A stretch of DNA of 64,000 bases from Catellatospora coxensis (GTDB lineage: Bacteria > Actinomycetota > Actinomycetes > Mycobacteriales > Micromonosporaceae): contig NZ_BONI01000016.1 in NCBI RefSeq assembly GCF_016862635.1, forward strand, positions 62,001-126,000, written 5' to 3'. Shown in pieces: positions 17,178 through 25,709 of the stretch (positions within the stretch are counted from its first letter, which is position 1; each line of letters starts with the position of its first letter). The position numbers and the translations under genes are program-made. Below the pieces are notes generated by a model. That model was given only the letters and a program-made list of their open reading frames with translations. It did no database searches and was not told where the DNA came from.

Positions 17178-17314
17178 CACCGGCCACCGGGCTTTGTCGG
17201 CGGACGCGACGACACGACCTTGCCTTTGCGCCTCGCAGCCTGGACCCTAGCCAGGATCACCACCGCGAGAGCGATCAGCACCAGGATCACGATCAACCAG
17301 AGCCACCATTCCAT
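17177..17314 (-). CDS. Small membrane protein, 45 residues
   Basis: A short gene with an excellent ribosome-binding site (GGAGGGGGGAGCC before ATG 17314). It encodes MEWWLWLIVILVLIALAVVI followed by a basic, glycine/proline-rich tail, a single transmembrane helix with a cytoplasmic positive tail. It ends in TGATG, overlapping the start of the PRC-CBS gene, so it heads this stress operon and is translationally coupled. Similar small membrane proteins often precede Usp/CBS genes. Confidence 0.72.
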   Translation of the reverse strand: MEWWLWLIVILVLIALAVVILARVQAARRKGKVVSSRPPTKPGGR

Positions 17315-17669
17315 GGCTCCCCCCTCCGCCGGCGGGCCGTCGGCCCGCACAGCAGAATCGCGGTATGCGTACCCCGTCGCCGCCGTCGCAAACGTGATCG
17401 GCGGGCCTTCCCGTCACCACCGGGCGGCAGCGGCGATGGCATCGTCTTGGCGCCGAGAACCACCCTCGGCATGATCCTCTCGGCGACGTGGTGGGCAGGT
17501 TGTGGGCAGCACGTGTCACTGCCATCGCCAGCCGCTCGGTGACAGGCCACCATCCGCCCGACGCAGGCGCCGCACCCCGAGATGACAGTGTTTGTGCAGG
17601 CTGAGGCTCGGGTAGTCCACCTTCGGGGAGCGCTTCCACCGCCGCTGGGCAGCGTGGGAGGGAGGAACC
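17315..17669. other. 355-bp divergent intergenic region
   Basis: This stretch separates the reverse-strand stress operon from the forward NfeD-type gene and should contain both promoters. No further gene, operator palindrome or repeat was recognised. Confidence 0.4.
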
Positions 17670-18310
17670 GTGACGTGGGTCCTGCGCATCTGGGCGCTGG
17701 TGGCGGTTGCGTTCGCCGTGGCCGCAGGCGCGCAACCGGCTGCCGGGCAGTCATCCGGCGTGCTCGTGACCCGTGTCGACGGTGTGATCACCCCCGTGGT
17801 CGCCGACCATCTCGGCGACGCCGTGGCCGCAGCTGTCGACCGCGGCAGCCAGGCGCTGCTGGTGGAACTGGACACACCCGGCGGCCTGGACCCCGCGATG
17901 CGCGCCATCGTCCGTGACTTCCTGGGCTCCCGCGTTCCGATCATCGTCTATGTCGAGCCGTCCGGGGCCCGCGCCGCTTCCGCCGGGGCGATCATCACCA
18001 TGGCCGCGCACGTGGCCGCGATGGCGCCCGGCACCACGATCGGCGCGGCCACTCCCGTCAACGCGCAGACCGGCGAACCCGCCGGAGACAAGATCATAAA
18101 TGATTTCTCGGCCTACGCCCGGTCCATCGCCGGGCTGCGCGAACGCGACCAGCAGTTCGCCGACGACGCCGTACGCCAGGGCAAGGCCGTCACCGCCGGA
18201 CAGGCCCTGGAACTCGGCGTCATCGACGTCGTGGCCGCCAGCCGCGCTGAACTGCTGCAGGCCGTCGACGGCCGCACCGTCGCCCTGGCCGACGGCACCA
18301 CCGTCACCCT
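17670..18310 (+). pseudogene. Truncated NfeD-type ClpP-class membrane serine protease
   Basis: Starting at GTG 17670 behind GGGAGGAACC, the gene encodes a signal peptide and then the ClpP/crotonase-like protease domain of NfeD-family membrane proteases. LLVELDTPGGLDPAMRAIV, YVEPSGARAASAGAIITMAAH (catalytic serine in ASAG) and RQGKAVTAGQALELGVID are all recognisable. At about residue 213 the match stops and the frame runs into the complement of an IS630 transposase. Full-length NfeD proteases are about 430-460 residues with C-terminal helices and an OB fold, all missing here. The open frame continues to 18596 only as antisense of the transposase. The junction is placed at 18310 within about 20 bases. 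Confidence 0.8.
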
Positions 18311-19060
18311 CCAGCAGGGCGGCGAAATCGGATTCGCGGAAACCTTTCGGCTCGCCTTTGCGGCCTCGATGGACCATGACCCGGTAGAGCATCCGGCTGC
18401 GCCTGCCGGGCCGGTAGCAGACCAGCCCGGCGATCGAGATACGGCCCGAGCCCTTGCCGGTGACCGCGACAACGGGGGTCTTGCCGCGCGGGGCCCAGGT
18501 GCGGGCCTTGGCTGGTCTCAGCGTGTGCCCACTCTCGTCGGCGAAGACGATCCACGCGCCCAGCCTGCGCGCGACCCTTTTACCGCCGGCCACTGATGAC
18601 GCCGCCAGTGCACGATCTGATCCTCGTCGCGTTCGGCGGCCCGGTGCGCGGGCACCTGCGGTGTCCAGCCCAGGCGATGCAGCAGCACCGACACGGCTTG
18701 GACGCTCAGCGTCTGGTGGAACATCGTGGAGATCAGCTTCGCGACCCGGGCCAGTGTCCAACGCTGGTCGTCGTAGCCCGCCGCAGCGGGGCCCTCATCG
18801 AGACGGGCGACCAGTCGTTCGACCTGGTCAGCCGACAGTTTGCGGGCTCTACCCGGCGGTCCTTTCGAAGCGAGGGCGTCCGCGCCGCCAGCGGCCCAGG
18901 CGCGCCGCCAGGTGTAGGCGGCCTTCGTCGACACCTCCAGCACGGCGGCGACCTGCGGTGCGCTCAGCCCGTCGGCGAACATCGCCGCCGCACGGCCGCG
19001 GACCTGCTCACGGCGGTCCCGCCCGGCCTGATCGACTCCACCACCGTCGGCGTACCTCAT
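18311..19060 (-). mobile_element. IS630-family transposase fragment, C-terminus missing, with a -1 frameshift
   Basis: From ATG 19060 the frame encodes an IS630 N-terminus (AAAMFADGLSAPQVAAVLEV HTH, then ASKGPPGRARKLSADQVERL) up to QWPAVK. The catalytic domain continues in the -1 frame: KRVARRLGAWIVFADESGH with the first DDE aspartate, then TWAPRGKTPVVAVTGKGSGR, and MLYRVMVHRGRKGEPKGF. The switch occurs at GTAAAAGGG (about 18568-18576), a plausible slippery site, since IS630 elements often use programmed frameshifting. The last part, with the DNLNTH-type aspartate and final glutamate, is absent: the sequence passes straight into the NfeD gene. The element is therefore dead. Confidence 0.8.
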
Positions 19061-19251
19061 GCCAACAATGGAACCGACCAGCCCGCACATGGGCGATACC
19101 CCAAAAGCATCACAAAGGACTCAGCTCAGACCCTGATTCGAGAGAGTCAGTAGCAGACGGTTCGATCCGACGTCTCCTCCAGTGCCTTCGGGAAGTCGGC
19201 CGGGTGAGCTTCGCACACGGGCACGAGCGCCGCCCGTTGGCCTTACCAGGC

Positions 19252-20001
19252 CTACATGCAGCTCAGTCCCTCGTGGCCCCATCTCGCGGGCGCGCCGCTG
19301 GGGCGTAGCCATGGCTCGGTCACCGCATCCCCGCCAGGCGGCCAGTAGCCGTGAGTAAGGCGCACCCATCTCGCCGACAACGGGACGTGGCCTCGGTCCG
19401 GACGACGTCGCGTCACCCAGCAGGCGAAGTTCAACGGAACAGCCTGCAGAACCCACCGTAGCGGCGGTACCCTGCGGATGATCCACTGAAACAGCCGCTG
19501 GGTGCGCCCGATGGGCTGCTTACCCGGGGCCAGTTCGAGGGTGTCGCTTCTGCGTCGCCAAATCTCGCCACGGGCGTCAGCGAACGTCACGATCGCGAAG
19601 GTCCCACCTACTCCGGTCTCAACTGCCCACTCCCCTGGCAGGTCGATACTCAGCTCCGTGCCTGACCGCAGGGTGAGCGCCGGAAGGTCCACGGAGTGGA
19701 GGCTGAGCCGGCCATGGTTCATCCGGGCTTGTTCCCAGCCGATGTCTGCGACCAGCAGGAGCTGGCGGAGGTGGACCACCTGGTTGCTCTCGTTGAATAT
19801 CGCCAACTTGCCCCCGGTGACGTGGTGGCTGCCGGGGGCCGACTCTTCCAGCACCGGTTGCGCCGCCATCGTGACCTGCTCGGCCTGGGCGCGGCGCTGG
19901 CTATCACGTTCACGGCGACGGAAGCGAAAGAGCTCGCCGGCAAGGATGGCGGCAATGACGGCGCTGGAGAAGGAGCCGAGGGCATCAAGGTACTCGAGCA
20001 C
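19252..20001 (-). CDS. Membrane-anchored protein of unknown function
   Basis: The 249-residue product has one N-terminal hydrophobic helix (AVIAAILAGELF) followed by a basic, coiled-coil-like stretch (RFRRRERDSQRRAQAEQV). A beta-rich region of about 100 residues comes next (GGKLAIFNESNQVVHLRQLLLVADI to GGTFAIVTFADARGEIWRR), reminiscent of a small immunoglobulin-like or C2-like fold, then a basic hydrophobic C-terminus. A GAGGA sequence lies 6 bases before the GTG at 20001. No family was recognised. It lies beside the IS630 fragment in the accessory region. Confidence 0.6.
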   Translation of the reverse strand: MLEYLDALGSFSSAVIAAILAGELFRFRRRERDSQRRAQAEQVTMAAQPVLEESAPGSHHVTGGKLAIFNESNQVVHLRQLLLVADIGWEQARMNHGRLSLHSVDLPALTLRSGTELSIDLPGEWAVETGVGGTFAIVTFADARGEIWRRRSDTLELAPGKQPIGRTQRLFQWIIRRVPPLRWVLQAVPLNFACWVTRRRPDRGHVPLSARWVRLTHGYWPPGGDAVTEPWLRPSGAPARWGHEGLSCM

Positions 20002-20118
20002 ACCTCATCCTCGCTTATCGGTGCACAGGCCCGCCATGCCGCGAACTGCGTTGCGACAAGCCGGACCTCGGGCCCGCCGAACGACGCCATCCGGACAGGC
20101 GGAGTCGTGGGTCCAGGT

Positions 20119-20346
20119 TCAGGTGAAGGCGAGCGTGCCTGTGGTGTAGATGCTGGAAAGTCTGCCCAGGCCTGCTGTGCACAGCAGGATGTCGGTGGCT
20201 GGACCGGTCTGGTTGCCGTTCACGGTGTCGCCGGTGAACAGGCCGCTGGCAACTGTTCCTGTGACGGTGGAGGTGTAGACCGCGCCGGCGATCTGGGTGA
20301 CGAAGTTGAGCGTGAGCCTGCTGGTCTGCCCGGTGTTCCAGGTGAT
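20119..20346 (-). pseudogene. C-terminal remnant of a secreted beta-sandwich protein
   Basis: Seventy-five codons read ITWNTGQTSRLTLN, then AVYTSTVTGTVASGLFTGDT, ending IYTTGTLAFT and TGA. This matches the usual C-terminus of secreted actinobacterial proteins with a TWNTGQTS...GTVTAGLFAGD pattern. No ATG or GTG start or signal peptide precedes it in frame, so the 5-prime part has been lost. It is likely a casualty of the rearrangement around the IS630 fragment. Confidence 0.55.
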
Positions 20347-20483
20347 CGCCTTTCCTCTTGACCTTGCGCGCTCCCTTCGACCTGGGTCCTTGCTCTGAGC
20401 GTGGCCGAGTACGAAGCCCTCGGGTACACGTCCTTTGTCGGCAGGGGCAGCGCGAGGATCCCTACGGTGACAGAATCCGGCGC

Positions 20484-21407
20484 GTGGGCGACGACACCGG
20501 GACCGGCCGCGACGAGGCCCTGGCCAAGCTGGCTCGGCTGCGCCAGCACCAGCGCGACGGACGGCGCTCCCCGCACAAGCCGCTGCTGGTCCTGCTCGCC
20601 CTGGGCCGGATGGCTGCGGTCGGCTCCAGCCGCCTGCCGTGGCACGACGCCCGCGCCGCGCTAGGCGACCTGGTGGCGGAGTTCGGGCCGGCGTCCAATA
20701 CCAGCCGGGTGCAGGGCGCGGCGTACCCTTTCACGCGGCTGCGCACCGACGGGATCTGGATCCTTGACCACGACGTCCCGATGGACACGATCACTCCGCT
20801 GAACGCCACCGACGCCGTCGGGCAGTTCACCGCCGATCTCGAGTCGCTTCTGCGCAGCGACCCGGGCTTGGTCGCGTCGGCGGCTCGCGCGCTGGTGGAG
20901 AGTCACTTCCCGCCGTCGATCGCCCCGGACGTGCTGGCCGCGGTGGGCCTCGACCCCGACGCGGTGCTGCACTCGCCGGACGCCGTGCCCGACCCGGATC
21001 CCGGCAGCCGGCGCAGGCGCGATCCGAGATGGCGTGACGCCGTGATCCAGGCATGGGATCGCCAGTGCGCGTTCTGCGGCTTCGACGGGCAGTTCCTCGG
21101 CGCCACCGTGGGCATCGATGCCGCCCATGTGCGCTGGTTCGCCCTCGACGGCCCGGATGACCTCGACAACGGCCTGGCATTGTGCGTGCTGCACCACAAG
21201 TTGTTCGACCGCGGCGTCCTGGGCATCGACACCGGCCTGCGCCTGTGCGTGTCCACGGCCTTCACCGCCCGGACCCCGGCAGGGAAAGCCATCTACGACT
21301 TGCACGGACGACTGCTGCAGGGCAGGCCCGGCACCCTTCACCCGGCCCCCTCGCACCTCGACTGGCATCGCGATCAGGTCTTCAAGGGCCAGCCACTACC
21401 CGTGTAA
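20484..21407 (+). CDS. Phosphorothioate-DNA-dependent type IV restriction endonuclease (SBD-HNH, ScoMcrA-like)
   Basis: The 307-residue product begins with an SBD-like sulfur-binding domain: SPHKPLLVLLALGRM, then NTSRVQGAAYPFTRLRTDGIW at about residue 73. The C-terminal HNH domain has AVIQAWDRQCAFCGFDG, then GIDAAHVRWFALDGPDDLDN, GLALCVLHHKLFDRGVLGID. This matches the ScoMcrA group, which cleaves DNA carrying phosphorothioate (dnd) modification and so restricts incoming modified DNA. Zinc-binding CxxC and HH residues are intact. GTG 20484 was chosen as the first start giving the domain with a normal leader; the longer in-frame stretch upstream looks non-coding. No dnd modification genes are in the window, as expected for such a host. 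Confidence 0.85.
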   Translation: MGDDTGTGRDEALAKLARLRQHQRDGRRSPHKPLLVLLALGRMAAVGSSRLPWHDARAALGDLVAEFGPASNTSRVQGAAYPFTRLRTDGIWILDHDVPMDTITPLNATDAVGQFTADLESLLRSDPGLVASAARALVESHFPPSIAPDVLAAVGLDPDAVLHSPDAVPDPDPGSRRRRDPRWRDAVIQAWDRQCAFCGFDGQFLGATVGIDAAHVRWFALDGPDDLDNGLALCVLHHKLFDRGVLGIDTGLRLCVSTAFTARTPAGKAIYDLHGRLLQGRPGTLHPAPSHLDWHRDQVFKGQPLPV

Positions 21408-21651
21408 CGGGGCCGGGCTCAGTGACGACGAAGGTGACAGGCCGGCTGTTCCCGAAGCGGTCTGCTGGTACAGGGTTCAATGTCCGACACCCCGGGTCAC
21501 TCGGATCCCGGGGTTCACTTATTGCGACGACTCGACCAGGTCCTTCCAGCCGGCCGCTCCGTTCCGCTGGGGTGGTTGCCGCAGTGTCGGGCGGCGCGTC
21601 AGGTGTAGGCCGTGTGGCCGTGCTGGCGGTGACGTGCCGCCTGGCTGTCGG

Positions 21652-22605
21652 CTATTCGAACGTCGCGGGGTCGACGTAGGTGTCGGTGCTGCGCAGGTAG
21701 GGAATAGCGCGGGTCCACTCCCCCAGTAGTCGTGCGAAGGTGTCGTCATCGACGGCGGCGACTTCACCCAAGGCCGTCTCGCCCCCTGCACGGACGCTGG
21801 TCACGACCATGTAGGCGTAGGGGTTGAAGTAGCGGGCGTGGTTGCCGTCGCGCCTGGACCGCACATAGACGATCTCCACGTCATCTACACCATGGCCACG
21901 CGGTACGACGAGGTGGGCTTGCAGCGGCTCGTCGTCTGCGCCGGCCCGTCCTCCGATGGCCTCACAGGCGGCGATGAGCTGTTCGATGCGGACCAGCTGT
22001 TCGCGGGCACCCCACCGCCGGGCGGGGCTGTACTCCCATCCCCAGCCCCGCTCGATCCAGCCTGCGGCCCCTTCGGGAAGTGGCCCGAGGTTGCCGAGTT
22101 TCCCCGATCGGGTGACTTCGCACATCTGCCAGATCCTGGATGAGCCATCATCAGGGTCGGCGCCTGTGGGCAGCAGTTGAAGGGCTTCGGCGCGCTCGGC
22201 GGCGTCGTGGGTGAGTTCGTCGGCGATGGTCAGCCGCTGGGTGCGCGTCAATGGGGTCAGAGCCCGATCGAGGTCGTGGTCGAGCAGGAACTGCACTTCG
22301 GCGAAGCTGCCGCCGGTGTGGCGGTAGTTCCCTGCTTCCAGCTTGACCGGTGTGATGATCTCGGTTTGGGCGCGTAGCTTCCCGATCAGCCGGCCGATGC
22401 CATCTTCGACCGCTGGGTGCGAGTCGAGGAACGCAGCAGCGTCCCAAGCGGCCTCGGACAAGCGGGTCAGGAAGACGGCCAGGTCCTTGGCGTGTTCGGC
22501 ATCGGACAGGGTGGTGATGTTGGCGGTCTGGTCGCACTCCTCGCCGCTCCACGTCGCGACGATCGTGGTGCGGGTGGCGCCTCGGGACAGGCTGTAGCTG
22601 GTCAT
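21652..22605 (-). CDS. Conserved protein of unknown function (paralogue A)
   Basis: The 317-residue product starts MTSYSLSRGATRTTIVATWSG, with GGGAG 6 bases upstream of the ATG. It is clearly homologous to the gene at 59043-60026. Both have the VATWSGE strand, an AWDAAAFLD helix, LTRTQRLTIADEL, LLPTGxDPxxxxSRIWQMC, and SPARRWGxREQLVRIEQL, followed by a C-terminal domain with a V(R/T)V strand and a DDxxFARLLGEWT motif. No catalytic motif or known family could be named. The fold looks mixed alpha/beta and soluble. A 35-bp block upstream is shared with the paralogue. Confidence 0.75.
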   Translation of the reverse strand: MTSYSLSRGATRTTIVATWSGEECDQTANITTLSDAEHAKDLAVFLTRLSEAAWDAAAFLDSHPAVEDGIGRLIGKLRAQTEIITPVKLEAGNYRHTGGSFAEVQFLLDHDLDRALTPLTRTQRLTIADELTHDAAERAEALQLLPTGADPDDGSSRIWQMCEVTRSGKLGNLGPLPEGAAGWIERGWGWEYSPARRWGAREQLVRIEQLIAACEAIGGRAGADDEPLQAHLVVPRGHGVDDVEIVYVRSRRDGNHARYFNPYAYMVVTSVRAGGETALGEVAAVDDDTFARLLGEWTRAIPYLRSTDTYVDPATFE

Positions 22606-22680
22606 ACGGATCTCCCTGATGAGATGCAGGCACCTGGCTCGCTGCGCGTGCGCGTCTGCGGTCAAGCGTTGATGGAGAGC

Positions 22681-22715
22681 CGGTAACCCCGCAGCACGAC
22701 TGCAGCGCCGATCCG
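22681..22715 (-). promoter_or_regulatory. Conserved block upstream of paralogue A
   Basis: About 76 bases upstream of the start of the 21652-22605 gene. It matches 30 of 35 bases at 60111-60145, the same position before the paralogue. On the reverse strand it reads with codon-like substitution (RIGAAVVLRGYR versus RIGVAVVLRGYR). It may be a leader peptide or a duplicated regulatory segment. Confidence 0.5.
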
Positions 22716-22831
22716 TACGGCGATCGTAGAGCATCCAGCGCGGCACACACACCGGTGCTCGCGCTGGATGTCGTCCGATCGCGGAGGCGTAGGCGGTTGC
22801 ATCGTCCCGCCGGTAAGTGCCGAGACCGTCG

Positions 22832-23941
22832 TCAGCAGTGGTGATCGTGGAGAACTCGTGCTGGTTGAGATGCCAGCTGAGCGATCACCTCGGAGGAGCC
22901 AGTCAGGCCGAACGCACGGGTGGCGTAGAAGTCGGCTACCGAGCGCACATCCTGGTCGCCGCGGCGGCGACGACATTGCATCGCACGGTTGAACCCGCGG
23001 GCCACGATGGCGTTGACTCCCTGGAGATAACGGTCTGCCAGGGCCGACTCAACCGAGCTCCACCGCCGCCATGACCCGGCAGGGTCAACCCCGCCATCTC
23101 CACCTGGACGACCGCGTCGCGTTGCCGCACGGGTCTGGAGCCGTTCCAGGGCCGACGTTGGTACGTCGGTTGGTGCTGGCGGCCCAGCCCGCATCTGGTC
23201 GAGTTCACGTTGAAAGGCGTCAAGCTGCAGGTTCAGCTGTGTGCCGTGGTCGGGCGGCATACCGATGGAGTCGAGGTCTACCGACTGGACTGTAGTGATG
23301 GCCTCCGGCGCCACCGCCAGCGACAGCGAACCAGGCGACTCGTGGACGTTCAGGTACCGGACGGCTTGAAGGCCGTGGTCTCGCAGTTCGGCTGCGGACA
23401 GCTGGGCTGCGGGTTGCAGGTTTTCGTCTCGGAAGCCTGCTTCGATTCGCTGGGGGTCGAGGTTGAGCGCAACTCGGAAGAGGAAGAACTTCGCGTTCGC
23501 TTCGCCCTGGTCGCGCATTCGGCGCAGGACGTTCTCGATCGCGGCCTCGTACGTCCCGACGTGCAGCGCAAGGTTCGACAGCCGGACGATACTTTCCTCA
23601 CGTACCCGCATCGGCGGTATGGCCTGCGCCAACGTGTGGCGTTTCCGTTCGGCATAGGTCGACGACGGCCAGTCCGGTTCGGTACTGGTGTGGTACCAGG
23701 CGAATCCGTTGAGCTCTTCGTTGTTCAGCCCCGGGTCGGCGCGGTCGCGTAACGCGATGACGTTCCGGCCGAAGTGTATGGCGTCGCCGCAGTGGGAGCA
23801 CGGGATGTGTGCTTCGTTGATCTCGTCGGCGTAGTCGTCGGCGCTCAGGTCGGTTGCTTCGCCGCAAGCGCAACGCATGCGGTACGCGTAGGCGAAGTCG
23901 ACCGGGCGCTCGGTCAGTGCAGGCATGGACTCGGCGATCAC
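22832..23941 (-). CDS. Unknown protein with N-terminal zinc ribbon
   Basis: The 369-residue product has cysteine pairs MRCACGE (about residue 22) and PCSHCGD (about 47), a zinc-ribbon layout. A conserved-looking GFAWYHTSTEPDWPSS segment follows, then a helix-rich region (LALHVGTYEAAIENVLRRM). The HTS and following acidic residues loosely recall ADP-ribosyltransferase folds, but this is speculation. The GTG at 23941 has AGAGG about 11 bases upstream. The C-terminal third is low-complexity and basic. It is a single gene in a cluster of unknowns. Confidence 0.6.
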   Translation of the reverse strand: MIAESMPALTERPVDFAYAYRMRCACGEATDLSADDYADEINEAHIPCSHCGDAIHFGRNVIALRDRADPGLNNEELNGFAWYHTSTEPDWPSSTYAERKRHTLAQAIPPMRVREESIVRLSNLALHVGTYEAAIENVLRRMRDQGEANAKFFLFRVALNLDPQRIEAGFRDENLQPAAQLSAAELRDHGLQAVRYLNVHESPGSLSLAVAPEAITTVQSVDLDSIGMPPDHGTQLNLQLDAFQRELDQMRAGPPAPTDVPTSALERLQTRAATRRGRPGGDGGVDPAGSWRRWSSVESALADRYLQGVNAIVARGFNRAMQCRRRRGDQDVRSVADFYATRAFGLTGSSEVIAQLASQPARVLHDHHC

Positions 23942-24152
23942 CTACTGGCTTGCCTCTCATAATGGTGTCCGTCAATGCCGGACATGACGGTCGGCGCTAA
24001 AGGCCTTGCGAGTACAGATACGGGACATGTGGGCCCTGTCGGCTTTGATCGCAGCCCGGCGATCTTCCGTGCCTCCGAGAGATCGGATTCGGTCCGTGTT
24101 CGATGTGTCGCCTCGACACCGAGAATTTTGGTTCGTGTGGATGCGACACTCG

Positions 24153-24689
24153 TTACTGGGTGGTGACGTACACGTAGTCGTCCCCCGACGTAGGCGCGTA
24201 AACGACGAACTCGAACGCCCTGAGTAGCGCCAGGCTCCTGACGTTGTCTTTGTGTACGCGGCCGAACACCCGATGCCCGGGGTATCGATCACTGATATCG
24301 CCCAGGACAGCCGACATCAGGACGTGACTTACACGCTCGCCGTCGTCAAACGTCCGACCTTGCCATTCGTTGGCCACGGCAAGCGCATACAGTCGAACGG
24401 CTTCGAACCGCTCTGCGCCGATTCCCAGCTTGCCGTAGCGCTCATAGGCGGCAATCGCCACGGCTTCGCCAGTGGGTTGCGTGAGAACGAGCAGCGCCTG
24501 GCTATCCTGCTGGGCGGCGGCTGTGCCGCGAAACGTCCATTCGGTGAGCTTGTCCTGGACCTGGCGCTCGACTTCAACGTCCCAGAGGTTGCCGCTGGCG
24601 CCGCACTCAAACTGTTCGAATACGGCTGCGTCGTCGGGCGTCGCTGCCCGCACGCTCCACGATCCCACCTTGCGGCTACCGCCGTTCAA
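24153..24689 (-). CDS. GNAT-family N-acetyltransferase
   Basis: Up to 178 residues with the GNAT order of elements: the N-terminal WSVRAATPDDAAVFEQF strand-helix, a central sheet (ALLVLTQPTGEAVAIAAYE), the RLYALAVANEWQGR acetyl-CoA region, and VFGRVHKDNVRSLALLRAFEF, the typical N-x-x-S/A-L-x-L ending of motif B. The start is uncertain: TTG 24689, GTG 24668 and GTG 24653 are in frame, and the last has GGTGGG upstream. It overlaps the end of the next reverse-strand gene (24676), so the two are probably coupled. The substrate is unknown. Confidence 0.75.
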   Translation of the reverse strand: MNGGSRKVGSWSVRAATPDDAAVFEQFECGASGNLWDVEVERQVQDKLTEWTFRGTAAAQQDSQALLVLTQPTGEAVAIAAYERYGKLGIGAERFEAVRLYALAVANEWQGRTFDDGERVSHVLMSAVLGDISDRYPGHRVFGRVHKDNVRSLALLRAFEFVVYAPTSGDDYVYVTTQ

Positions 24690-25449
24690 TCGTGACCGGA
24701 ACCGTGACCTTCAATCTCTTCGGAGGCATGGCACTACGATATAGTGCTGCCATCTCCTGAGGTATGTCGGGAAGTACCTCATCGGGATCGAACGCAGAAC
24801 CCGATGTCGATGCAGGAGCCTGCACCTGTATAGCGGGCCGGACGTGCTGGATCATTCGGCTGCCGTCCCAGTGTTGGATGACGGCGACATCTGCCCCAAC
24901 CGTGTCGAGATTCGTGCCTTCCGCGACCTGAATAGGCAGCTCCGCGACATGATGGTGACCTTCCCATCTGACGATCAGACAGGTTCCTTCGATTCGTTCG
25001 ACCTTTCCGAAGAACTCTTGATGGTTCGGCATCTGCTCCGGGCTGAAGAATTTACGACGGACTCTTTCGGCTGAGATGGCACAGGCCGAAATCGCATACC
25101 AAAGCCGATCCGATGCAGTACCTGGCAAGATTCCGTTGGCGAAGTCTCGGACGGCCCGTGATGGAAGACCTGCGAGAAGGGCTGCGAGGTCCTGGAACTC
25201 CTTGCCGGCTTCCAGCTTCTCAGCCTCTCGTTTCAACTGCGAGGCATAGCTGATGTGGCCGCACCTGATGAGGATATCTACATCAAGATAGAGACTGCTA
25301 TGAAGTCCCTTGACTGTCGTCGCATGAGCAAGACTCCCTGACTGCGAGCGACGAAACCAGCGAAGCCTTCCCGGTCCACGTTTCGGGCCCGCCAATGAGG
25401 CGTCGAACATCTCCCCGACGACGACGGGCCAGGTGGCAGCTGTTCTCAT
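24676..25449 (-). CDS. Unknown protein, probably co-transcribed with the acetyltransferase
   Basis: A 257-residue soluble protein without recognised motifs. The middle is helical (REAEKLEAGKEFQDLAALLAGL). A beta region follows (GKVERIEGTCLIVRWEGHHHVAELPIQVAEG, about residues 150-180) that could be a small barrel. The codon choice is less GC-biased than in flanking genes, suggesting recent acquisition. AGGA lies 7 bases before the ATG. The end overlaps the start of the GNAT gene. Confidence 0.6.
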   Translation of the reverse strand: MRTAATWPVVVGEMFDASLAGPKRGPGRLRWFRRSQSGSLAHATTVKGLHSSLYLDVDILIRCGHISYASQLKREAEKLEAGKEFQDLAALLAGLPSRAVRDFANGILPGTASDRLWYAISACAISAERVRRKFFSPEQMPNHQEFFGKVERIEGTCLIVRWEGHHHVAELPIQVAEGTNLDTVGADVAVIQHWDGSRMIQHVRPAIQVQAPASTSGSAFDPDEVLPDIPQEMAALYRSAMPPKRLKVTVPVTIERR

Positions 25450-25709
25450 ACATGCATCCTACGGATGGTGCGACCGGCCAACAACTACGTAAACGAGACC
25501 AAATGTGACAAGTAACTCACTACTGCTACTCAAGAACAGCCACATCCTGTCCCACCGCCGGAGCGTATTGCTGGGCCCCAGGCTCGGGAGCACCCCCTAG
25601 ATTTCCGGCGGCGCGTGAACTCGGCCAGGTCAGCCTCAGATCGGCTGTTACGGATCGCGGCTGCGCGCTAGCAACCTTGGCGTAAGCGCGTCCATTGGCT
25701 GGTGACGAT

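Noticed and set aside
18310-18596. Continuation of the NfeD frame to 18596 as part of the protein
   Set aside because: This part is exactly antisense to the IS630 catalytic region, so it is only an open frame by chance.
22722-22735. CGATCGTAGAGCAT resembling the lexA leader CGATCGTAGATCAT
   Set aside because: The match is short and lies upstream of an unrelated gene in a GC-typical sequence. It is too weak to claim a LexA site.
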